A stretch of 26,712 bases of DNA. Source: an uncultured Bacteroides sp. GTDB taxonomy: Bacteria; Bacteroidota; Bacteroidia; Bacteroidales; Bacteroidaceae. The notes beneath the pieces were generated by a model that had not been told where the DNA came from, ran no database searches, and worked only from the letters and a program-made list of their open reading frames with translations. The position numbers and the translations under genes are program-made. Where the stretch lies: NCBI GenBank assembly GCA_947071285.1, contig CAMTFK010000046.1:1-26712 (forward strand), given 5' to 3'. This document shows positions 16,601 through 23,472 of this stretch, in pieces (the stretch's first letter is position 1; each line of letters opens with the position of its first letter).

Positions 16601-17880
16601 ATCAGAGTATTGTTGCTAATGGAAGTGATGTCGTTAGGTGAGAAAAGATGGTGAGTGCAGGATTTGCTTTCCTGGTTCCATTTCATCAATCCGCGCTCCA
16701 CAAGCGCAATCCAGAGGTTGCCATCCACGTCTTCGCCTACAGCATTCACAGGTGTAGGGACATTGGTTACGGAAGCATCTCCGCATGTCCATAGTTCGGT
16801 TTGCAGGCGCTTCGGGGAAAGGAGGTTGACACCACCGGTTTCTGTGCCGAGCCAAATAGTTTCTCCGTCAGTGAACAGACAGTTGATGGCATTACAATTG
16901 ATGGTGACACTACTCCGGTCACTGGTCTGGCGGATGAAGGAGAAGGTATCCGTGTCTTTGTGATAAACGTTCAGACCGTTGAGAGTAGAGACTATCAGAT
17001 GTCCGCGTTCCGTGAGTTTGATGTCCGTTATGTAAGCCTGGCTCAACATTCCGGGACGATGGGTGGAATAGCGGTATCGCTTCAAGCTGCGCTCGGGATG
17101 GTTATATTTGAAAAGGCCACGATTGGAACCAATCCACAGTACATCGCCATCCGCCTGCATACAGGATATGCGCCAGTCTTCACTGAAAGACACCAGACTG
17201 TCTGAAAGAACATCTGCTTTCAGAAGGTTACCAGGCTGTTTCTCAACGCGGCACACCTGATTATCAATGCCTGCACAGACCGCCCAACCGATATCAAGGA
17301 TGGCGTGCACAGGCGACGTAGAAGCATTCTTCAGACAATAATAGTTCTTAACCCCTCCTTTGTCGTCCAGCTCTATGCACCACAAGTCCTTACTGCCCGA
17401 AATCCATAAGTCCCCTTGTTTGTCCTTGTAGATAGTGCTGACGTATTCATCCATCAGTTGCCGCAACGGACTATCCACAGGAAGGGACAACGTGACCGGA
17501 GAATAAGTATCCAGGTCAAGAATGTCGATTCCCCCTTCGGATGCAATCCACAGCCGCCGGAAGTTGTCTTCACAAATTTTGTGGACAAAGTCGTTCTTCA
17601 GGCGTATCGGTTCGGTCTGCGTGCCATAGTTTAGGAATTGATAACCGTCGTAACGCCCTATCCCATAGTGCGTGGCAACCCAAACATATCCTCCGGAGTC
17701 CTTAAATATATCACTGACAAAGCTATAGGGCAGACCTGAACTTTCCGTAATAAACTTAAAGTTGTATTGGCTGAAAAAGCGCTCTGTGCTTTGAGGAAAA
17801 AGCAACAGAGCCTGCATCACAAAGACAAGGAACAGCAGGGGACGAAGGAGGGGGTTGACAAGGGAAGAAGCTGACTTCAT
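13684..17880 (-). CDS. Hybrid two-component system regulator (HTCS)
   Basis: This single 1398-residue protein senses a periplasmic glycan signal and regulates nearby polysaccharide genes. Domains in order: signal/anchor segment (about 10-30); fourteen or so beta-propeller repeats with recurring LWIG/LWLT strands (about 45-690); Y_Y_Y domain (about 740-815); membrane helix (822-840); coiled coil (845-885); histidine kinase with H895 in NITHEFRTP; ATPase domain with NLVSNAIKFTPDNG, DTGHGL and GTGIGL; receiver domain with D1197 in SDLMMPVMDG and K1249; AraC-type HTH (about 1290-1395, ending GYLPSSKL). All key residues are present, so it should be active. It overlaps the stop of the upstream acyl-CoA synthetase gene by 4 nt (ATGA). 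Control of GH89, acetyltransferase, GH92 and GH28 is likely from position. The ligand is unknown. Confidence 0.95.
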   Translation of the reverse strand: MKSASSLVNPLLRPLLFLVFVMQALLLFPQSTERFFSQYNFKFITESSGLPYSFVSDIFKDSGGYVWVATHYGIGRYDGYQFLNYGTQTEPIRLKNDFVHKICEDNFRRLWIASEGGIDILDLDTYSPVTLSLPVDSPLRQLMDEYVSTIYKDKQGDLWISGSKDLWCIELDDKGGVKNYYCLKNASTSPVHAILDIGWAVCAGIDNQVCRVEKQPGNLLKADVLSDSLVSFSEDWRISCMQADGDVLWIGSNRGLFKYNHPERSLKRYRYSTHRPGMLSQAYITDIKLTERGHLIVSTLNGLNVYHKDTDTFSFIRQTSDRSSVTINCNAINCLFTDGETIWLGTETGGVNLLSPKRLQTELWTCGDASVTNVPTPVNAVGEDVDGNLWIALVERGLMKWNQESKSCTHHLFSPNDITSISNNTLMGVLIDSDNRLWAYTWGVGINELDLNIPNNRTFKRYTCDNIPELEGDFVNSACEDMINHGIWFGSTRGIHFYDKRKDTFTRVLFDQSDNEFEAVHALLIDKKKRLWIGTTQGVFIIDLPSFAKSNKRFDYKYLRYKLDSPGATQLEKINSILEDRNGTIWLGGNGSGLYQLTSDKNNHFVFKCYTTRHGLSNNTIIGMAEDGQGNLWLTTNDGLSRLNLQSMTFSNYTQADGLPTTQFYWNGIHYSAKHDFIYLATIDGLVIIYSDNEISLPSSSHVKLSSMVIGGNTIYPSSGDYFKKTITLSSRISLHEKENRFSIGFTTQNYGNSSRIRFAYRLEGYEDEWNETQPGDCMARYASVPPGNYTLQVRATDELGQWSARTTEVEVSITPYFYKSGWFYLLLVALTCLAIYLFYKRKTRSYREQKARLEREVELRTQELAVQNKQLEAMAQHVREITEEKIAFFTNITHEFRTPVTLIHGPIEHALKETQNEGVKAQLQIAERNSRYLLSLVNELMDFRKLDMDKVVLDRRSGDFIEFLSELLIPFRVFAKERQIEIFTYFRLDTPFLVVDTGYMRKVMVNLVSNAIKFTPDNGRIRIFVASVRGEDAEKMLYISVSDTGHGLVAEDREKIFDRFYQSRKSVKYPVYGQSGTGIGLFLCRKIVALHGGEICARNNRGPGASFRILMPLIPGESVESGGEVVEQPDDGYMPDLAQTDDGQKKETILIVEDNRDMRSYIRTLLVGDYRLFEAGDGQEALEIVQKHTVDLIVSDLMMPVMDGIELSRRIKDNLATSHIPFLMLTALRSEVQEKRSFEIGVDEYLCKPFDEEVLRLRIRNILNLRGKYKKMFSSSSNVEELHVKEESRDKTFITNAVNLMKENYADSEYNLERFVRDMGYSKTLVNKKMQDLTGQPIGQFMKNYRLNVAQRMIQEGPGDVNVSEIAYAVGFNDPKYFTKCFKEFFGYLPSSKLGRR

Positions 17881-19940
17881 TTTTTTTCAATCCGGATACG
17901 TGCGTCCACTGCAATCACATGTTTTTCCGTAGCCAGTAGCGGGTTGATGTCCATCTCCTTAATCTCCGTTGCAAAGCGCAGCAAGGTGGAGAGGCGCACA
18001 ATTATCTCCGCAAACTTATCCTCGTTCACTCCCTTCTGCCCGCGCGTTCCCTTGATAATCTTATAAGCCCGGAGAGAATGAATCATGGAGTAAGCCTCCT
18101 CATAGGAAAGGGGTGCCAAACCGGAAGAAACATCTTTGAGCACTTCCACAAAAATACCGCCCAAACCACAGAGTACCACATGTCCGAATTTCGCTTCATA
18201 CTTGGCACCGACAAACAGTTCCGTCCCTTTCAGCATGGGCTGCACCAAAATACCGGTTACTTCGGGAATCTGCATCATACGTTCAAACTCGAATGCCAGG
18301 TGTTGTTCTCCTTTTATATTAAGTACCACACCACCGACATCGGACTTATGAACAGGTCCTACCACCTTTGCCACAACGGGGAAACCTGTGCGTCGGGCAA
18401 ATGCAAGCACTTCATCCTTATTGGCTGACACGAATTCTTCTACTATGGGAATACCTGCTGCATGAAGCAATGCTTGCACATAATGCGGCTGGATGTATCC
18501 GTCTTCGGGGATGGAGTCAATAATGCGGCGGATGCGTGGCACGTCCACACCGAAAAGCTCTATTTCGTTGGCAGCAGGCCGGGGGGCATTCATAATGCGG
18601 GAGAGTGCTGTACCCAGGGTTACTTCATCAGCAAAGTTCACATGACCCTTGGCAAGGAAAGCGGCCACTTCTGCTCCGGCGGTGTTGATGGAAGGCAGAA
18701 TAGGGAATATCGGTTTACTGCACGCCTGCATCTTCTCGTGCAGCACATCGTACATCTCGAACATAGTGACCAGCCCCGGCGTACCGAAGATGGCCAGCAC
18801 AGCATCTATATTCTCAAACTTTTCTTCGCAATATTCCAGGCAGAGGCGTAGATGGTCAGGAGTTCCCGTGGCGAGGATATCAATCGGATTACCTACAGCA
18901 GCACCGGGGAAAAGTTTACTTTTCAGTTCATCGGCAACAGGTCCCTCCAGTTTGGGAACATTCAGTCCGCCCTTACTCAGTGCATCGGTCAACATCACGC
19001 CCGGACCTCCGGCATGGGTGATGATGGCGAAGTTCTTTCCTCTCAATTCGGGCAGGGTGAAGATGCAACCCACGGTCGTCAGTTCCTCGCGCGAATAGCA
19101 ACGAACAATGCCTGCCTTACGGAATAACGCTTCTACAGCCGAGTCACTGCTGGCAATGGCACCGGTGTGCGAAGAAGCCGCACGGCTGCCACTCTCGCTA
19201 CTACCCGCCTTGATGGCAGCAATCTTGCAACCTTTCTTTATCAAAGAGGACGCATGAAACAGCAAGCGGTCGGGGTCCCCGATGCTTTCAATATAAAGTA
19301 GTTTGATTTTAGAGTCTTCTTCCGGCCGGAAATTCTCATCCATATATTGCAACACGTCTTCCACGCCTATCTGCTTTGCATTTCCCACGGACCAGACGGA
19401 GTTAAATTGTAAACCTTTGGTAACGGCGCTTTCCAGAATGAAAACGGCAGTCGCACCGGAACTAGAAATAAGGTCTACGCCCTGCGGGTGCAGTTGGGGA
19501 ATAGGTTGGCTGAACACACTATGATGCCAGGTATTCATCAGACCGATGCAGTTGGGACCAATCAGAGAAGCGCCGTACTTATTCACGGTTTCCAGAATAC
19601 GGTCTTCCAGCAGAGCACCCTCATGCGTTTCTTCGCCAAATCCGGCAGAAAGAATAATAAACGCCCGCACTTGCTTCTCCGCAGCAAGCACTTCCACAGC
19701 ATCAGGGCACATCTGGGCAGGGATGGCGAGTATGGCAAGTTCTGTTTCAGGAATATCCTTCACGTCAGCATACGCCGTCACACCTTGTACTTCTGTCTCT
19801 TTCGGATTCACGGCACGCAGTTCTCCGGTATAGCCACCGTTAATAAGATTACGCAGGATAGCACCTCCCGGTTTGTGCACATTATTGGATGCTCCTACCA
19901 CTACAATGCTGGCAGGACGAAGCAATTGGTTTGTTATCAT
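17877..19940 (-). CDS. ADP-forming acyl-CoA (acetate-CoA) synthetase, fused alpha-beta form
   Basis: These enzymes interconvert acyl-CoA, ADP and phosphate with the free acid, CoA and ATP, giving substrate-level ATP synthesis from acetyl-CoA or branched acyl-CoA. The 687-residue protein has a CoA-binding Rossmann domain (1-135, SIVVVGASNN; LIGPNCIGLMN), a ligase domain with the phosphohistidine loop SSHTGA (H258), and a C-terminal ATP-grasp domain (about 470-687, including VVAKVVGPVHKSDVGGVVLN and MDINPLL). Length fits the fused form. It is cytoplasmic, with no signal. A good promoter lies at 19975-20004, and the stop overlaps the HTCS start, so regulator and enzyme share an mRNA. Some relatives are protein acetyltransferases fused to a GNAT domain; none is present here. 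The acyl substrate is not determined. Confidence 0.92.
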   Translation of the reverse strand: MITNQLLRPASIVVVGASNNVHKPGGAILRNLINGGYTGELRAVNPKETEVQGVTAYADVKDIPETELAILAIPAQMCPDAVEVLAAEKQVRAFIILSAGFGEETHEGALLEDRILETVNKYGASLIGPNCIGLMNTWHHSVFSQPIPQLHPQGVDLISSSGATAVFILESAVTKGLQFNSVWSVGNAKQIGVEDVLQYMDENFRPEEDSKIKLLYIESIGDPDRLLFHASSLIKKGCKIAAIKAGSSESGSRAASSHTGAIASSDSAVEALFRKAGIVRCYSREELTTVGCIFTLPELRGKNFAIITHAGGPGVMLTDALSKGGLNVPKLEGPVADELKSKLFPGAAVGNPIDILATGTPDHLRLCLEYCEEKFENIDAVLAIFGTPGLVTMFEMYDVLHEKMQACSKPIFPILPSINTAGAEVAAFLAKGHVNFADEVTLGTALSRIMNAPRPAANEIELFGVDVPRIRRIIDSIPEDGYIQPHYVQALLHAAGIPIVEEFVSANKDEVLAFARRTGFPVVAKVVGPVHKSDVGGVVLNIKGEQHLAFEFERMMQIPEVTGILVQPMLKGTELFVGAKYEAKFGHVVLCGLGGIFVEVLKDVSSGLAPLSYEEAYSMIHSLRAYKIIKGTRGQKGVNEDKFAEIIVRLSTLLRFATEIKEMDINPLLATEKHVIAVDARIRIEKK

Positions 19941-19974
19941 AGTTCGTTAACTTTAAATTCATGATACAATGAGA

Positions 19975-20004
19975 CAAATATACGCTTTTTATGCAATCCT
20001 GCAA
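19975..20004 (-). promoter_or_regulatory. Bacteroides-type promoter for the synthetase-HTCS operon
   Basis: On the minus strand a TTG (20004-20002) is followed by a 19-nt spacer and then TATATTTG (19982-19975). This fits the -33 TTTG/-7 TAnnTTTG rule well. Transcription would start near 19968, giving a leader of about 28 nt to the ATG at 19940. Confidence 0.75.
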
Positions 20005-20100
20005 CGGGAAAAGGAAAGAAAAGAAAAGGAGACAGGTTTCAGAAAAAAGTTTCAGCATCGTTTGCTGATTTTTTAGAGAACAAAATAACTTGTCCCATGC

Positions 20101-20136
20101 GGGTGTGTCAGAACTCAAAAGACTTTTGATACACCC
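20101..20136 (-). terminator. Hairpin after the radical SAM gene
   Basis: GGGTGT (20101-20106) pairs with ACACCC (20131-20136). An inner TCAAAA/TTTTGA stem forms around a 3-nt loop, with an 8-nt bulge on one side. It lies 35 nt past the minus-strand stop at 20171. A U-run does not follow directly, so termination strength is uncertain. Confidence 0.4.
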
Positions 20137-20170
20137 ACATAAAATGCAATTTTTAATTAGATGAGATAAA

Positions 20171-21241
20171 TCAATGTAGCAACCTCTTTGAATGGCAGAA
20201 CAACAAATCACCGTTTCCGTCGCGCAGATGCATCCCGTTCCCTTCGCAATAGCGGAAGAAAGAACAGTCGCTACACGCATCCTTCTTCATCCAGTCACGA
20301 TTACGGAAAGGCTGGAAACGCTCTTCCCAGACCTGCATGAAATCGTCCTGATAGATATTTCCCTGATGGAAATCGCTGCGGATGCTGGGACAGGCGGATA
20401 TAGAACCGTCTATCAGGATAGAACCAACAGTGACACCGGCATTACAGGCAAAGAAGTTGTCCCGGACTTCCCCCTCATAATTGCCAAGGAAGCCCTCGCA
20501 ACCATAACTCAGGTGCATCTTCCCTTCTTTACGGGTATCCTTTATAAATTCCATCACTCCGGTAAATTCTTCGTCCGTCAACTGAAATTCAGGATACAAG
20601 GCAGCACGCCCCACGGGAAAGATGGTAAACATCCGCCAATGACGGACGCCTATTTTATATAAGGAAGTCTTTAACTCGTTCAGATAAGGATAATTACGGC
20701 GGTTAACACAAGTCACCACATCCCAGGTCAGTTCAGGTTCGTGCACCAACATCTTTATGGCTTCCAAGGCGCGGGTGTGACTTCCGGGATGTCCGCGCAG
20801 CCAGTTATGGTCTTCGGCAAAACCATCCAGACTGATGGTGACAGAATGGAGTCCGGCAGCCATAAGGCGTTGCAAGCGTTCTTTCGTCAGGTAAAGTCCA
20901 TTAGAAACCATGCCCCACGGATAGCCGCGACGATAAAGGGCCAGACCAATTTCTTCCAGGTCTTCCCGCATCAAGGGCTCGCCGCCAGTAATGATAATAC
21001 TTACTTTATTGGGATCTACATGAGGGGTGATAGAGTCAATGGTACGTAGAAAATCTCCGGCAGGCATATCTTTCACTGCCGCCATCCGCCTGCAGTCACT
21101 TCCACAGTGTTTACAGTGAAGATTACAGCGCAATGTACACTCCCAGAAGAGTTGTTTCAGGGGGTGCAACTCTTTCAGGTTATTCCATATCTTCCGGTTA
21201 ATCTCCAGTGCAAGCCGCCTGCGTATTGAAAGGTCACTCAT
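20171..21241 (-). CDS. Radical SAM/SPASM enzyme of the rSAM/lipoprotein system (TIGR04133-like)
   Basis: The 356-residue cytoplasmic protein carries the CX3CX2C cluster motif (C39, C43, C46 in RCNLHCKHCG), an extra Cys at 35, the GGEPL SAM-binding segment (86-90) and a beta-barrel core to about 210. The C-terminal SPASM domain has cysteines at 248, 266, 284, 323, 326, 332 and 349, enough for two auxiliary Fe-S clusters. SPASM enzymes usually modify peptides or proteins. Its ATG (21241) lies inside the end of the upstream lipoprotein gene, an 8-nt overlap (ATGAGTGA), so the two are translationally linked. The Bacteroidetes family TIGR04133 is defined by exactly this pairing. The reaction is not known to me; the neighbouring lipoprotein is the obvious substrate candidate. 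Membership is judged from sequence and context. Confidence 0.9.
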   Translation of the reverse strand: MSDLSIRRRLALEINRKIWNNLKELHPLKQLFWECTLRCNLHCKHCGSDCRRMAAVKDMPAGDFLRTIDSITPHVDPNKVSIIITGGEPLMREDLEEIGLALYRRGYPWGMVSNGLYLTKERLQRLMAAGLHSVTISLDGFAEDHNWLRGHPGSHTRALEAIKMLVHEPELTWDVVTCVNRRNYPYLNELKTSLYKIGVRHWRMFTIFPVGRAALYPEFQLTDEEFTGVMEFIKDTRKEGKMHLSYGCEGFLGNYEGEVRDNFFACNAGVTVGSILIDGSISACPSIRSDFHQGNIYQDDFMQVWEERFQPFRNRDWMKKDACSDCSFFRYCEGNGMHLRDGNGDLLFCHSKRLLH

Positions 21242-21689
21242 CTTTTTTCTTCAGATTGAAATCCACTTCTTTACTGTCTTCACCTCCGAACCAGCCCTTA
21301 CCACCTTTAGGTTCCATCTTTAGTTCTACGGAGTCAGCCTTATTCTCACCCGAAGTATCTTCGCATACCACGCGATACTTGCCCATGCTGCCCGCATCTT
21401 CATCCAGAAATTGGAACTCTCCATTTTTTCGGGTGTATACTGTATCGAAATAGTAAGGATCAGATGGTTTTCCATTCTCCATCAGTTCTTTCACTATAAT
21501 CCTTGCATCGCTGACAGGTTGTTGTAATTCATCCTGCACCTTACCTTTTATTTCAAAACGACAATAGGGAGTTCCATATTCATCAGCACCCGTACCATTG
21601 TTTTCGCATGCACTAAAACCAAGTAAGACTAATCCGCCGGACAATATCCGGTTGTAAAGATGTAACCAATGTTTCTTTTCCTTCTTCAT
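21234..21689 (-). CDS. Radical SAM-associated lipoprotein (TIGR04134-like)
   Basis: The 151-residue lipoprotein has a basic start (MKKEKKHW), a hydrophobic stretch and the lipobox FSAC (lipid Cys28). Residues 35-70 (DEYGTPYCRFEIKGKV, then DELQQPVSDARIIVK) resemble the conserved start of the lipoproteins paired with TIGR04133 radical SAM enzymes. The middle looks like a small carboxypeptidase-regulatory or transthyretin-type beta-sandwich. Near the C-terminus is a Gly/Trp patch, GGKGWFGGEDS (129-139), a possible modification site. I prefer the ATG at 21689 because it gives a standard lipoprotein signal; an ATG at 21701 four codons earlier is also possible. A strong promoter lies at 21759-21790, and the stop overlaps the radical SAM start. 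Pairing is well supported; function and modification are unknown. Confidence 0.88.
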   Translation of the reverse strand: MKKEKKHWLHLYNRILSGGLVLLGFSACENNGTGADEYGTPYCRFEIKGKVQDELQQPVSDARIIVKELMENGKPSDPYYFDTVYTRKNGEFQFLDEDAGSMGKYRVVCEDTSGENKADSVELKMEPKGGKGWFGGEDSKEVDFNLKKKDE

Positions 21690-21758
21690 AGCATTTCTCA
21701 TGTCTATTATAAATGTACCATCATTTAGTAAAATGCAGCCCTTTAGAAAATACTGCAC

Positions 21759-21790
21759 CAAAGATATCCTTTTATTGAGAATAAATCAAA
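21759..21790 (-). promoter_or_regulatory. Bacteroides-type promoter for the lipoprotein/radical SAM operon
   Basis: On the minus strand TTTG (21790-21787) is followed by a 20-nt spacer and TATCTTTG (21766-21759), a close match to the -33/-7 consensus. The expected start near 21752 gives a leader of about 50-60 nt. Confidence 0.8.
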
Positions 21791-21794
21791 AATT

Positions 21795-21829
21795 TTGTCT
21801 GTATTCCGTATAAAGATTTCATATATTTG
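21795..21829 (+). promoter_or_regulatory. Probable promoter for ravA-viaA
   Basis: TATATTTG (21822-21829) is a perfect TAnnTTTG -7 box 38 nt before the ravA ATG. The nearest TTG (21795-21797) leaves a 24-nt spacer, longer than usual. It is divergent from the lipoprotein promoter, and the two -7 boxes lie about 55 bp apart. Confidence 0.6.
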
Positions 21830-21867
21830 AAGCCGCTTACCAAAAAACGAAGTATATAGAAAGAATT

Positions 21868-23472
21868 ATGGACATCAGAAACAGAATGCAGCAACTATTG
21901 ATTGCTATCAATCAGGGAGTTTATGAAAAAGATACAGAATTAGGCTTATCACTGTTGGCTGCGCTGGCTGGTGAAAGCGTTCTCTTATTAGGGCCTCCGG
22001 GTGTAGCCAAATCTATGGTGGCACGCCGCCTGAAAGTTGCATTCAAGGAAGCGAAAGCCTTTGAATATCTGATGTCCCGCTTCTCCACCCCCGACGAGAT
22101 ATTCGGCCCCATCAGCATCAACCGCCTGAAAGAGTTTGATAAATACGAGCGTGCCGTCGAAGGATATCTGCCCACGGCAAGTGTCGTGTTTCTGGATGAG
22201 ATATGGAAAGCCGGGCCTGCCATACAGAATTCATTACTCACCGCCATCAATGAGAAAATTTACCGCAATGGAGACAGTGAAATCAAGCTGCCACTCAAAC
22301 TCCTGATTGCCGCCAGTAACGAACTGCCTGCACATGGCGAAGGACTGGAAGCACTGTGGGACAGATTCCTGTTGCGCATCATCTGCACCTGCGTACAAGA
22401 TGAAGATACTTTCCACAGTATGTTGCTCGATGACAATGACAAAGAGATAACCGTGCCCGCAGACCTCCAAATCAGCGAAGAAGAATATATGGAATGGCGC
22501 AAACAAATAGGACAGATAGCCGTGCCCACCGACATATTGCAATACATCACCAACGTCCGCCGCCAATTGAAACGACTTCCACTGGACGACGAAGATGCGG
22601 TGCGCAGCATTTACGTAAGCGACCGCCGCTGGAAAAACATCGTGCAACTGCTGAAAGCCTCAGCCTTTATTAACGGACGGACGGAAGTCAACGCCGCAGA
22701 CTTGCTTCCTCTCTATCATTGCCTCTGGAACGAGGCAGACGAATGTGCACCCAGCCACCAATTGGTGCTCCGGGAGCTATTCACCTCTTGTCTGGAAGAG
22801 ATGGAAGAGATGGAAGAGTCCATAAAAGCTGATATCCGGATAAGCCGGGTACGACAAGCCCTGGAAGACTTCAAAAACAACACTTCTCCGAAGAACGATC
22901 TGGAAATAACAGACTACTTTTACTACCACGTAGAAGAGCATGGAACAGGTCACACCTACATCTTTGCCGTGGATTACCTCGCACTGAAAGAACAAAAAAG
23001 AGAAAACTCGCCCCGACAAGCCCTTATCTATCCCGACCCGCTAAATCCGGGACGCTCCATCATCCGGTGTTATCCGGGCACAGGTCCGTCTTCCGTTCCA
23101 CAACAACGGGTGAACCTATACAGGGAAGGCACGGAATTTCTGCTCATAGACGGTGTGCGCTACCCCATGACACAAAAGAAAAAAGGGGCGAAAAGTATTT
23201 CTGCTGCCAACAAAGAGCCTCAGATATTCGACAATACACCCCGCATAACCACCCGCGACTACCGGAACGAACTGAACCAACTCTCGCAGCGTCTACTCAG
23301 TCTCACCGACACCTTATGCACAGATAATATCTTCGTGCCCCAGGCGGACAAAGAACTGGTCAGCTGCTTCTCGGACGAAGTACGGAAAAAATTGCGGAAC
23401 GTAGAGATTGAGGAGGAAAAACTACAATTCAACTTGCAGCAATATGGCGGGACTGACCAAAAAGAAGTATGA
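21868..23472 (+). CDS. ravA: MoxR-family AAA+ ATPase RavA
   Basis: RavA is a MoxR AAA+ ATPase that works with the VWA protein ViaA in E. coli, where the pair is linked to Fe-S-dependent respiratory complexes. The 534-residue protein has Walker A GPPGVAKS (42-49, K48), Walker B VVFLDEIWK (D110-E111), a sensor-1 segment LIAASNELP and a following WDRFLLR Arg motif. The first ~300 residues form the AAA+ core with start MDIRNRMQQLLIAINQGVYE typical of RavA. The rest corresponds to the lid and the less conserved C-terminal region. The gene overlaps viaA by 29 nt. Length is close to the E. coli protein (about 500). It is divergent from the radical SAM operon. The name follows architecture and the partner gene; a role in Bacteroides is not shown by the sequence. 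Confidence 0.9.
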   Translation: MDIRNRMQQLLIAINQGVYEKDTELGLSLLAALAGESVLLLGPPGVAKSMVARRLKVAFKEAKAFEYLMSRFSTPDEIFGPISINRLKEFDKYERAVEGYLPTASVVFLDEIWKAGPAIQNSLLTAINEKIYRNGDSEIKLPLKLLIAASNELPAHGEGLEALWDRFLLRIICTCVQDEDTFHSMLLDDNDKEITVPADLQISEEEYMEWRKQIGQIAVPTDILQYITNVRRQLKRLPLDDEDAVRSIYVSDRRWKNIVQLLKASAFINGRTEVNAADLLPLYHCLWNEADECAPSHQLVLRELFTSCLEEMEEMEESIKADIRISRVRQALEDFKNNTSPKNDLEITDYFYYHVEEHGTGHTYIFAVDYLALKEQKRENSPRQALIYPDPLNPGRSIIRCYPGTGPSSVPQQRVNLYREGTEFLLIDGVRYPMTQKKKGAKSISAANKEPQIFDNTPRITTRDYRNELNQLSQRLLSLTDTLCTDNIFVPQADKELVSCFSDEVRKKLRNVEIEEEKLQFNLQQYGGTDQKEV

